Part shown: piece by piece, positions 32,688 through 39,511 of the stretch | Numbering within the stretch: position 1 is the stretch's first letter | Layout: every line of letters begins with the position of its first letter | The notes under the pieces: generated by a model | What the model saw: only the letters and a program-made list of their open reading frames with translations | What the model was told of the DNA's origin: nothing | Databases searched by the model: none | Made by a program: the position numbers and the translations under genes | DNA from: an uncultured Eubacterium sp. | GTDB lineage: Bacteria; Bacillota; Clostridia; Lachnospirales; Lachnospiraceae | NCBI GenBank assembly: GCA_910580075.1 | Contig: CAJTVR010000034.1 | Location: 1 to 39,511 of the forward strand | Length of the DNA: 39,511 nt | Direction: 5' to 3'

Positions 32688-32716
32688 TTGGCAGAAACCG
32701 GGAAAAAGCATATAAT
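32688..32716 (+). promoter_or_regulatory. Strong sigma-A promoter of a small RNA gene
   Basis: TTGGCA (32688-32693), exactly 17 nt, TATAAT (32711-32716). It is followed by no open reading frame but by a structured, terminated sequence. Confidence 0.8.
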
Positions 32717-32721
32717 GATTA

Positions 32722-32912
32722 TGTAACGACCAATCTTCTATCATATGAACCAATACATGCAGATAATGCCGGCAGATATACAGGAATGATGAGTGGAATA
32801 CCCTGTGTACTGGACAGGAGAACTTGCAGGGGCCTTAAATCTGTCATTTGTACACAAATTGGTCGATTGCATAGACGCAAAAGGAGTCCTGCGGGACTCC
32901 TTACATATTTTT
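32722..32912 (+). ncRNA. Small non-coding RNA, 6S-like (SsrS candidate)
   Basis: A free-standing transcription unit of about 190 nt with its own promoter and terminator and no coding frame. The ends fold together: GTAACGACCAAT (32723-32734) pairs with ATTGGTCG plus TTGC (32858-32870, one bulged A). A large bubble follows (about 22 nt on the 5' side, 10 on the 3' side). Then ATGCAGAT (about 32757-32764) pairs with ATCTGTCAT, and the distal hairpin is TATACAGG/CCTGTGTA. A closing stem, an asymmetric central bubble and an interrupted terminal stem make the 6S RNA plan, which mimics an open promoter and binds sigma-A polymerase. The RNA gene itself is well supported; the 6S identity is inferred from length and fold only. 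Confidence 0.6.
32880..32912 (+). terminator. Terminator of the small RNA gene
   Basis: AAAGGAGTCC pairs with GGGACTCCTT around TGC, followed by ACATATTTTTT. It ends 18 nt before the GIY-YIG gene. Confidence 0.8.
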
Positions 32913-32930
32913 TAATATCCGGAGTCTGAT

Positions 32931-33221
32931 ATGGAATTAAGAAATTATACTTATATAATAGAATGCAGCGATGGCAGGCTGTATACAGGATGGACAAACT
33001 GTATCGAAAAGCGGCTCAGGGAGCATAACAGCGGCAGGGGAGCAAAATTTACCCGGGGAAGGGGCCCTGTAAAACTGCGTTATCTGGAAATATCAGATAC
33101 AAAGTCAGATGCCATGAAACGGGAAGCAGAGATTAAGAAATTAACCCGTCTGCAGAAAGAACGTTTGATTCACAGCGGTAGTCTGGAAAAAATTTTGTCA
33201 GATCTTAAAATCAGTGTTTGA
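32931..33221 (+). CDS. GIY-YIG domain protein (YazA/YhbQ family)
   Basis: Small (96-aa) single-domain GIY-YIG protein. YTYIIECSDGRLYTGWTN holds the two Tyr-centred strands, RLREHNSGRGAKFTRGRGPV the conserved Arg/His, and KREAEIKKLTRLQKE the terminal Glu-containing helix, all as in YazA/YhbQ. The cellular role of this family is not established. CCGGAG precedes the ATG by 6 nt. In Bacillus yazA lies between yabB and yabC, whereas here it is 23 kb from that cluster, between a small RNA gene and a helicase. The stop overlaps the helicase promoter. Confidence 0.88.
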   Translation: MELRNYTYIIECSDGRLYTGWTNCIEKRLREHNSGRGAKFTRGRGPVKLRYLEISDTKSDAMKREAEIKKLTRLQKERLIHSGSLEKILSDLKISV

Positions 33222-33246
33222 CATTTCTTCCATGGTTTGCTATTAT
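33218..33246 (+). promoter_or_regulatory. Sigma-A promoter of the DEAD-box helicase gene
   Basis: Perfect -35 TTGACA (33218-33223) overlapping the preceding stop codon, 17-nt spacer, -10 TATTAT (33241-33246). Confidence 0.8.
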
Positions 33247-33282
33247 GGAGAACGTTGCAGGTAACAAATAGAAGGAGTAAAC

Positions 33283-34869
33283 ATGAAGTTTGATGAATTA
33301 GAATTATTTCCGGCAATTATGCGCGGAATAAAAGAAATGGGATTTGAAGAAGCCACTCCGATACAGAGCCAGGCTATCCCGGTTATGATAGAGGGAAAAG
33401 ATATCATCGGTCAGGCACAGACTGGAACTGGCAAGACCGCCGCCTTTGGTATTCCTGCGCTGCAGAAAGTAGATCCGTCCAATAAAAAGACTCAGGTACT
33501 TATTTTATCTCCGACAAGGGAGCTGGCAATCCAGGTAGCAGACGAGCTGCGTAAATTAAGCAAATATATGCATGGTATTAAAGTACTGCCTGTATACGGC
33601 GGTCAGGAAATCACAAAGCAGATACGTTCTTTAAAGGTTGGATGTCAGATCATCGTAGGTACGCCGGGCCGTATTATGGACCATTTGCGCAGAAAGACAA
33701 TCCGGTGTGAAATGGTAAATACCGTAGTATTAGACGAAGCCGATGAAATGCTGGATATGGGATTTCGTGAAGATATTGAAACGATTCTGGAGTATATACC
33801 GGAGGAGGAACGCCAGACTGTTCTGTTTTCTGCTACAATGCCGAAACCGATTCTGGATATTACGAGAAAATACCAGCGTGATGCAGTAACAATTAAAATT
33901 GTTAAAAAGGAACTGACCGTTCCAAGCATCGAACAGTATTATTACGATGCAAAGCGCCGGGACAAGGTAGATATGCTGACGCGTCTTCTGGATTATTACA
34001 ATCCGAAACTTTCCCTGATTTTTTGTAATACAAAGCGGTGTGTAGATGAGCTGACAAAAGAACTTTCTGACCGCGGCTATTTTGCAGAAGGGCTTCACGG
34101 AGACATGAAACAGGCACAGCGTGACCGTGTTATGAAAAATTTCCGCTCTGGAAAGACGGAGATTCTCATTGCTACAGACGTTGCGGCAAGAGGTATCGAC
34201 GTGGATGACGTAGAAGCTGTTTTTAACTACGACCTTCCACAGGACGATGAATATTATGTACACCGTATCGGGCGGACTGGCCGTGCAGGCCGTACAGGAA
34301 TGGCATTTTCCTTTGTAAAAGGAAAAGAAGTCTACAAGCTGAAAGAAATCGAGCGCTACTGCAAGACAAAAATTCTGCTGCAGAAGCTCCCTTCCATGGA
34401 TGATGTAACTGTCATTAAAACTGAAAAAATCATGGAACAGCTGGAACATATCATGGAAGAATATGATTTGTCCCATATGATTGATTTAATAGAAAATAAA
34501 ATCAACGAAGCAGATTATACAGCAATGGATATTGCAGCTGCATTTCTGCGCCAGGTGCTGTATGGATACGAAGACGAAGAAAAATCCCGCGATGATTTAT
34601 TTGATTTTGGGGACACCGGTGCTGAAGAAGGAATGGTGCGTCTGTTTATCAACATTGGTAAAAACCAGAAAGTACGTCCGGGCGACATACTCGGGGCAAT
34701 AGCCGGAGAAGCCGGAATATCCGGTGATCTGGTAGGGGCTATAGATATGTATGATAAATATACATTCGTAGAAGTTCCGAGAGAGTATGGCAAAGAAGTG
34801 CTAAAAGCTATGTCCAAGACAAAGATTAAAGGCAAATCTATCAATATTGAGCCGGCAAATCAAAAATAA
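33283..34869 (+). CDS. DEAD-box RNA helicase, DbpA-type C-terminal domain
   Basis: ATP-dependent RNA helicase, probably in ribosome assembly or mRNA turnover, cytoplasmic. The 528-aa protein has all core motifs: the Q motif (PIQSQAIP), AQTGTGKT, PTRELAIQ, the DEAD box (VLDEADEM), SATMP, the ATDVAARGID segment and the HRIGRTGRAGR motif VI. A linker follows. Residues about 453-525 (MVRLFINIGKNQKVRPGDIL, then VPREYGKEVLKAM) form the DbpA RNA-binding domain, which in DbpA/YxiN targets 23S rRNA. Whether it acts like CshA, DeaD or DbpA cannot be told. GAAGGAG precedes the ATG. Confidence 0.92.
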   Translation: MKFDELELFPAIMRGIKEMGFEEATPIQSQAIPVMIEGKDIIGQAQTGTGKTAAFGIPALQKVDPSNKKTQVLILSPTRELAIQVADELRKLSKYMHGIKVLPVYGGQEITKQIRSLKVGCQIIVGTPGRIMDHLRRKTIRCEMVNTVVLDEADEMLDMGFREDIETILEYIPEEERQTVLFSATMPKPILDITRKYQRDAVTIKIVKKELTVPSIEQYYYDAKRRDKVDMLTRLLDYYNPKLSLIFCNTKRCVDELTKELSDRGYFAEGLHGDMKQAQRDRVMKNFRSGKTEILIATDVAARGIDVDDVEAVFNYDLPQDDEYYVHRIGRTGRAGRTGMAFSFVKGKEVYKLKEIERYCKTKILLQKLPSMDDVTVIKTEKIMEQLEHIMEEYDLSHMIDLIENKINEADYTAMDIAAAFLRQVLYGYEDEEKSRDDLFDFGDTGAEEGMVRLFINIGKNQKVRPGDILGAIAGEAGISGDLVGAIDMYDKYTFVEVPREYGKEVLKAMSKTKIKGKSINIEPANQK

Positions 34870-34963
34870 TAGTGACTGTTTCACAGTTTACAAATAAGAT
34901 TATGAAAAAAAACCGTATGTATGCATAAATTTATGAAATCCGGCAAAAAAAGAAAAAAAATTG

Positions 34964-34992
34964 TTGTAATAAAATAAAAAAAAGAGTATAAT
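34964..34992 (+). promoter_or_regulatory. Promoter of the abundant secreted protein gene
   Basis: TTGTAA (34964-34969), 17-nt A-rich spacer, TATAAT (34987-34992). The A-tracts upstream resemble an UP element. Confidence 0.65.
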
Positions 34993-35047
34993 GATATCGC
35001 AACGATAAAAATGCCCGAAGTGGGTAAAATATGTGAGGAGGATGATG

Positions 35048-36631
35048 ATGAAGAAGAATCTCATTAAAAAGGTATTTGCGGTTTCGTTGTCGATCGCTAT
35101 GGCTTGTTCATTTTTACCAACAGCCAATCCAGTGACTGCATCCGCAGCAGCGCCTTTCGTTTCTTTAAAGACTACTTTTAAAACATTAAAAGTTGGCCAG
35201 AAATATGAAATGACGCTGAAAAACAACACGATCAACTGGAAGATCAGAAAAGTAGAAACCACAAATAAGCCAGTCGCTACTGTCTATGGAAAGACAACAA
35301 AACATGTAATGATCAAAGGCAAGAGCGAAGGACGTGCAACAATCAGAGTTCATGTAAGAACAACTGAAAGAAAGAGAAACAACACAAAGACTCTGAGATG
35401 CCGTGTTAAAGTTGTTCCGGCACAGCAGGTTGTAACACCGCCAACACAGACGGAAGTAACAGTAACTACACCGGAAGCTCTGACAGAAGCATTAAACAAT
35501 GCTAATCTTACAAAGATTACAATTAAGCCGGCAGGTGCAGTAAACTTTACAATTCCACAGGGAACATACTCTAATGTTGACCTTGTAGTAGATGCTCCAC
35601 AGTCAGACATTGACAACAGCGCTACATTCAAGTCTATTCAGATTGATAACATCAAACCTGAAACATGGACTGAAAGAGGTAAAAACAATACATTTAATGT
35701 ACGTTCATCAAATGCAAGCTTCAAGATTGAAAGCGGTGCTGTAGTTAACCGTATTGCTTTTGCAGCAGCAGGTGCTGGCAAAGTTGCTTTAAACGGCGGT
35801 ACATTAAATGGCGTAACTGTAAGTGCTAAAGTTTCATTAAACATCAGCGGTACAAAGGCTGAAGGCGCTCCTGCAATTGATATCTCAATTGAATCTGGCG
35901 CTACAGATTCTGTTGTTACAACAGACGTACCTGCAAATGTTACAACAAGCGCTAAAGTTTCTGTAGTATTCGAAAAGAATGCAACAGGCAGTACATTAAG
36001 ACTTCAGGTAGCTGGTATTTCTGTAGCTATTACTAACAGAACTTCTAAAGCTATTGAAGTAACAAGAAATGATGGCTCCAAGACAACTGCTCCGGTAGGT
36101 ACTTCTACAGCTACATCTGTAAATACTACAACACCTACTTATCCGTCAGGCGGTGGTTCAACAGGTGGCGGAAGCTCAACTGTAACAGATGCACCTTCTA
36201 TTAATACTTCAAGTAAGGCATATACTGTAGCAGTTGCTTCTGGTTCTTCAATTACAACATCAGCTGGTGCTATTTATGGTATTAAGTTACCTGTTACTCT
36301 TACGAAGAATCCAGGGTACTCAGTATTTACATCAGGCAGTTCATATTCTTATGAACTTGAATATAAAGTAGAAGTACGTAATGGTAACCAGCTGCTTTCA
36401 GGTTCCGAGGAATGGATACCTATGAAGGACAATGGTAAAGTAATAGCAGTAACAAATCCAAGTGGCGAAGCATTTGCAAGTTCTGCTACATTTAATGTTC
36501 AGGTAGTTGTACGTGTAGCAAAAGGATGCAAGCAGCTTGATAAAGATGGAAAAGTAATTAAGACATATAGTGATGCAGCTGTCATTGGAACTTTCTATTA
36601 TCCAAGTCCAGTTGCTTTACCAGCTGAATAA
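35048..36631 (+). CDS. Secreted beta-rich surface protein of unknown function
   Basis: No family is recognised with certainty. The 527-aa protein has a clear signal peptide (MKKNLIKKVFAVSLSIAMAC, cleaved near TASAAA). An Ig-like/Big2-like strand domain follows (about 35-125, KTLKVGQKYEMTLKN, SEGRATIRVHVRTTERKRNN), rich in Lys/Arg. A long Thr/Ala/Val-rich region with beta-helix-like repeats comes next (about 130-340), then a Ser/Gly linker near 360-375, and a C-terminal beta domain. Of three consecutive ATGs the third (35048) is 6 nt from AGGAGG and is chosen. Codon use is narrow (ACA, GCA, GTA, GCT, AAG), the promoter strong and the terminator tight, so it is probably made in large amounts, like an S-layer or matrix protein. 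No sorting motif is visible. Confidence 0.75.
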   Translation: MKKNLIKKVFAVSLSIAMACSFLPTANPVTASAAAPFVSLKTTFKTLKVGQKYEMTLKNNTINWKIRKVETTNKPVATVYGKTTKHVMIKGKSEGRATIRVHVRTTERKRNNTKTLRCRVKVVPAQQVVTPPTQTEVTVTTPEALTEALNNANLTKITIKPAGAVNFTIPQGTYSNVDLVVDAPQSDIDNSATFKSIQIDNIKPETWTERGKNNTFNVRSSNASFKIESGAVVNRIAFAAAGAGKVALNGGTLNGVTVSAKVSLNISGTKAEGAPAIDISIESGATDSVVTTDVPANVTTSAKVSVVFEKNATGSTLRLQVAGISVAITNRTSKAIEVTRNDGSKTTAPVGTSTATSVNTTTPTYPSGGGSTGGGSSTVTDAPSINTSSKAYTVAVASGSSITTSAGAIYGIKLPVTLTKNPGYSVFTSGSSYSYELEYKVEVRNGNQLLSGSEEWIPMKDNGKVIAVTNPSGEAFASSATFNVQVVVRVAKGCKQLDKDGKVIKTYSDAAVIGTFYYPSPVALPAE

Positions 36632-36666
36632 TGTTCATATTGCTTTGAATAATTAAGAAATTCATA

Positions 36667-36699
36667 AATACGGGTGTCTTTTAGACATCCGTATTTTTT
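36667..36699 (+). terminator. Rho-independent terminator after the secreted protein gene
   Basis: AATACGGGTGTC (36667-36678) pairs with GACATCCGTATT (36684-36695, one G-U), followed by TTTTTT. Confidence 0.88.
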
Positions 36700-37553
36700 A
36701 ATATTTCCAGTATGAGTGCAGTCTAATCTCTGAAAAATCAGTAACGAGTCTTGTTGGTAGGAAAAATACATCCAGAGTTATCTAACGTGAGAAGAAATCT
36801 CAAGAAAGCAGAAGACAAATCTATGGATTCTGACGAACAGAATCTCATCAGACTGCAGCCAAAGCATCAGTCTGCCTGAAAATGAAATCCAATGACTTAC
36901 CTGGAACTGGTTACGGTAAATATTCCAGATAAATAGAGTGAGAGGCCGTATTATCATCTGTGGAAATTTAAAAAGGAAAAGGAAATGGAAATACAGCAGC
37001 TGATTTATTATCTGAAGTATCAGAAAATGGGGAAATACAACAGAGGCTTTATTGGTGACTGATTGAGAGGAGAAATGGGGATTTATGTCTGATAAGTATT
37101 ATATCTTTTGACTAGAGAAAAAATGAGGTTAATATGAGTGCTGTTAAGCTGATGCTGGTGTAAAATTTCATTTGAGTCAAATGAATAAAGAACACTGATT
37201 TGTGACCAAGCAATAAGCACAGCAAAATCTGCACAAAGCAAGGTGTCCTCTGTAATTAAAAGTATTTGAAGAAGAATGAATCAATAAATTTGAAAAACTT
37301 GAAGACGGTGTATGAAGAAGCTGATAAAACTGGAAAAATACGTGAATGGGATTACTGGCACTTCATAATTCTTAAACATACGTCATATAATCTATATATT
37401 TAATTCAACTCGATATTTTCCCTATACAGCCGTTTTTCATTCTATCCTAATACCCACTGCCATTAACCAGATAAACTATCTAAAAATCTATTCTGGATGC
37501 TTTCACACCTATTCTGATTCATTAATATACTATTGATTTATATACCAATTAAA
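36700..37553. other. Gene-free, apparently decayed sequence
   Basis: Only short coding-like pieces are visible, for example a + strand stretch at about 36936-37063 reading ERPYYHLWKFKKEKEMEIQQ. It ends in a stop and has no start or ribosome site. No family could be recognised. The rest is A/T-rich without repeats. Confidence 0.4.
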
Positions 37554-37778
37554 TTATATACACAATTTAATTGTATAATCTAATGATTCATTAATGATAG
37601 ATGATCTTATCCTGCCATTATATGGCATAAAACAAAGAAGCTGCCATTTGACAACTCCCCATTTATTAATATTCATAATGCCCATTGCGGGATATGATGA
37701 TGATATTTTAGATTCGTCAATGCCATATATAAGGCGGTCTGTTTCGTATATCTGCTTGCTGTATAGCTGATTTATCAT
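37554..37778 (-). CDS. Unrecognised 74-aa frame, probably a remnant
   Basis: The frame reads MINQLYSKQIYETDRLIYGI, then DESKISSSYPAMGIMNINKW and more, with Ile/Ser-rich composition. There is no ribosome site and no recognised domain. It may be the end of a decayed gene whose earlier part is the frame at 37855-38031 on the same strand. Low confidence that it is expressed. Confidence 0.2.
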   Translation of the reverse strand: MINQLYSKQIYETDRLIYGIDESKISSSYPAMGIMNINKWGVVKWQLLCFMPYNGRIRSSIINESLDYTIKLCI

Positions 37779-37854
37779 GATTTAGCAGTTCAGGCTTTCC
37801 TGTGCCCTGCATTGCTCTGCTGCGTTTTGTATCTTTAAGAATGCTGCTTATTCT

Positions 37855-38031
37855 TTAGAGTTTTACGGTTTTATGTTTTACAGCATAAGTCATCATTTCA
37901 TCTGCTGGAGTTAAATCTTTTATTCTGCAGGCTTTCCATTTCGCAGTATGCCGAACTTCCATAAAGCAAAAAAAGTCATGGATATGCTTAAGCGCTGCAT
38001 CGGCAAATCCATGACGTATACGCTGGTGCAT
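37855..38031 (-). CDS. Unrecognised 58-aa frame, probably a remnant
   Basis: The frame reads MHQRIRHGFADAALKHIHDF, then FCFMEVRHTAKWKACRIKDL and TPADEMMTYAVKHKTVKL. Composition is protein-like, with a plausible C-terminus, but there is no ribosome site. It contains the inverted repeat GTCATGGAT/ATCCATGAC (37976-38016). No family recognised. Confidence 0.2.
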   Translation of the reverse strand: MHQRIRHGFADAALKHIHDFFCFMEVRHTAKWKACRIKDLTPADEMMTYAVKHKTVKL

Positions 38032-38096
38032 AAAGGGCTGTTATTTTCTGCACAAATGAAAAGCCTATAATTTTCAAAACTGATATAGATAAAAAA

Positions 38097-38134
38097 TCAG
38101 GCTGAAATCATATCGAATTCCAGCCTGACTTTTT
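38097..38134. terminator. Bidirectional terminator
   Basis: TCAGGCTG (38097-38104) pairs with CAGCCTGA (38121-38128). The stem is flanked by AAAAAA on the left and CTTTTT on the right, so it could stop transcription from either side. Confidence 0.7.
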
Positions 38135-38753
38135 GTGCCATACCCAAAAAAAGAGCTATTAGCGGCTTGGATACGGCTGTAACCTGCATGGGAGATCTGC
38201 CATTTTGCAAGCAGCTGCCCATTTCGTTTTTATAATATATCATATATTTGGCTTGATTGCAATAGTATTTTTTAGTATATCCGGGATGTTTAAAAAAAAT
38301 TTCGATGTGGTGTTATATATTATATGCGGATTTTAATCGGGATATGTTACATGATATGATTGTGTAATGTCCAGAAAAAGCCCGCCTCTTTCCGCCGCTG
38401 GCACATTCTCCAGACTTCTGCAGAGTTCAAGGCACATCCGCTTTTGTTCAGATCCCTGACCGATTGTGCCAGTGCTGGAACTGAAGGAATATGCAGAGAG
38501 GCTGAATGAATAGAAAATGCCCAAGGAAAACAGATTGAGGAAAATGCTTTTCTGCTGTATAATAATCTTAGAGAAAAGGGTTTCCATAATCATAAGATTC
38601 CCGGAATGTGTTTCAGGGAAGGAACGGCCGGGGACGGACCAGGCGGAAGAACACAGGAAAAGAAAACCGGCGAAGCGCGCAGACCGGCAGCGTCTTTTCC
38701 GGAATGTATTTCAGGGAGGAAACAGGAGGAAGACAGCGGAAAGGAAGGGAACG
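38135..38753. other. Intergenic stretch before the Rpn-type gene
   Basis: No supported gene. A second hairpin (ATGGG...CCCAT, about 38188-38224, followed by TTCGTTTTT) is near the left end. On the minus strand 38333-38470 has protein-like composition (EQKRMCLELCRSLENVPAAE) but no start signal. A 25-bp direct repeat flanks about 100 nt just before the next gene. Confidence 0.4.
38601..38723 (+). repeat. 25-bp direct repeat pair upstream of the Rpn-type gene
   Basis: CCGGAATGTGTTTCAGGGAA (from 38601) and CCGGAATGTATTTCAGGGAG (from 38699) begin two 25-nt copies that agree at 22 positions, 98 nt apart. The second ends 30 nt before the start codon. Confidence 0.7.
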
Positions 38754-39511
38754 ATGGCGGAAAAAGATACTGCAGAAAAGACGCTGGAGGCTTACAATGA
38801 CGTATTTGCAGATATAGTGAATGTGCTGCTGTTCCAGGGCAGGAAATTCGTGAAGGAGGAGGAGCTGGAGGAGGAAAGCCCGCATTCCAGCTATAAGGCG
38901 GACGGGAAGCTGCACGCGCAGGAGCGGGATGCAGCAAAGTACTGGAAGAAGGGGCTGGTGCGCATAGCACTGTACGGGCTGGAAAACCAGACGGCAGTGG
39001 ACCGCGACATGCCGCTGAGGCTGTTTTCCTACGACGGCGCGGCATACCGGGCGCAGCTTCTGACGGATAAGGAAATGAAGAAAAAAACGGGAAGGAAAGC
39101 GCCGAGGTATCCGGTGGTGACGCTGGTGCTGTATTTCGGGCATGACAGGCACTGGAAAACGCCGGTAAGGCTGTCGGAGTGCCTGGAGGTACCGGAAGAA
39201 TTAAAGCCGTACGTGAATGACTACCGGATGAACCTGTTTGAGGTCGCATACCTGAGCGACGAGCAGGTGCAGATGTTCAGCAGCGATTTTAAAATCGTGG
39301 CGGATTATTTCGTGCAGATGCGGAAAAACAGGGACTATAAGGCATCGGAAGTCACAATCAGGCATGTGCACGAGCTGCTCCAGCTGATGGCGGTCATGAC
39401 ACGCGACAGCCGGTTTGAAAATGCATACAGCCCTGAGATGGAAAGGAGAGCGACGACTATGTGTGAGGTACTGGACCGTGTGGAGAACAGGGGAATAGAG
39501 AAGGGAATAGA
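38754..39511 (+). CDS. Rpn/transposase_31 family PD-(D/E)XK protein, 3' end outside window
   Basis: The 252 codons visible are open to the window edge. The family (Rpn-type recombination-promoting nuclease / putative transposase, PD-(D/E)XK fold) is recognised by several blocks: VNVLLFQGRKFV near residue 22, a variable insert, and ERDAAKYWKKGLVRIALYGL leading to ENQTAVDRDMPLRLF (nuclease-core Glu/Gln). YPVVTLVLYFGHDRHW, SECLEVPEELKPYVNDYRMN and VADYFVQMRKNRDYKAS follow. The start at ATG 38754 has AAGGAAGGG close upstream. Codons end mostly in G or C, clearly unlike the A/T-rich genes to the left, which suggests recent acquisition. Its usual tail of helical repeats would lie beyond 39511. Confidence 0.8.
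   Translation, partial: MAEKDTAEKTLEAYNDVFADIVNVLLFQGRKFVKEEELEEESPHSSYKADGKLHAQERDAAKYWKKGLVRIALYGLENQTAVDRDMPLRLFSYDGAAYRAQLLTDKEMKKKTGRKAPRYPVVTLVLYFGHDRHWKTPVRLSECLEVPEELKPYVNDYRMNLFEVAYLSDEQVQMFSSDFKIVADYFVQMRKNRDYKASEVTIRHVHELLQLMAVMTRDSRFENAYSPEMERRATTMCEVLDRVENRGIEKGI

Noticed and set aside
33730..34476. A 248-aa minus-strand frame opposite the DEAD-box helicase gene.
   Set aside because: It is Phe/Ile/Cys-rich antisense of a conserved gene, with no ribosome site or domain.
34900..35262. A 120-aa Phe-rich minus-strand frame before the secreted protein gene.
   Set aside because: It covers the promoter and signal peptide of the + strand gene and reflects A-rich sequence read backwards.
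38590..39249. A 219-aa minus-strand frame and a 179-aa one opposite the Rpn-type gene.
   Set aside because: They are Pro/Ser/Arg-rich shadows of a G/C-rich gene. The opposite strand encodes a recognisable Rpn family protein.
1..39511. Search for CRISPR arrays.
   Set aside because: No set of regularly spaced identical 25-40-bp repeats was seen. The 60-bp array at 27491-27732 has no unique spacers and derives from coding sequence.

Overview
The window looks like a piece of chromosome from a spore-forming, low-to-moderate G+C member of Clostridia, most likely a Lachnospiraceae gut bacterium (Blautia/Ruminococcus-like). The evidence is the sporulation genes (spmA, a SpoIIQ-like gene), the Firmicutes holB-ricT-trmN6-rsmI gene order, BspA-like and DUF4179 proteins, an Rpn/transposase_31 protein, and AGGAGG-type ribosome binding sites. 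No species call is possible from sequence alone.

Layout. (1) 1-10505, mostly core: the 3' part of tRNA-Lys(CTT); trmB facing left; a D,D-carboxypeptidase with its own sigma-A promoter; an AbiE-type pair (AbiEi antitoxin plus a strongly diverged AbiEii); and the yaaO-yaaR-holB-ricT-trmN6-rsmI cluster, which lacks tmk and yaaQ at their Bacillus positions. (2) 10506-17788, left-facing: a secreted DUF885 metallopeptidase, an N-terminally truncated retropepsin-like remnant, two GH13 alpha-glucosidases and an AraC-family regulator, apparently a small alpha-glucoside locus. (3) 18015-23201, an accessory island behind spmA. A two-gene operon encodes an AAA/STAND-like ATPase and a PD-(D/E)XK nuclease. 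It is flanked by a 58-bp direct repeat of spmA coding sequence, so the old spmA 3' end now lies beyond the operon, still in frame. Two further decayed spmA fragments and a broken AAA-ATPase-like/DUF1703 gene follow. This is the best candidate in the window for an undescribed (probably anti-phage) system and for its insertion mechanism.

(4) 23202-27894: a large secreted protein (cysteine-hydrolase-like domain, LRR_5 repeats, Lys/Gln/Leu-rich tail), a chemotaxis-receptor pseudogene ending in ~60-bp tandem repeats, and two copies of a ~100-bp hairpin repeat. (5) 27909-31137, left-facing: an ECF sigma factor with its DUF4179 anti-sigma partner, and a double-[4Fe-4S] protein. (6) 31138-36700: a SpoIIQ-like protein with a candidate forespore promoter, an unannotated small-RNA gene with its own promoter and terminator (6S-like fold), a GIY-YIG protein, a DbpA-type DEAD-box helicase and an abundant-looking secreted protein. 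(7) 36700-39511: about 2 kb of decayed sequence, then the start of an Rpn/transposase_31 gene with G/C-rich codons that runs off the window.
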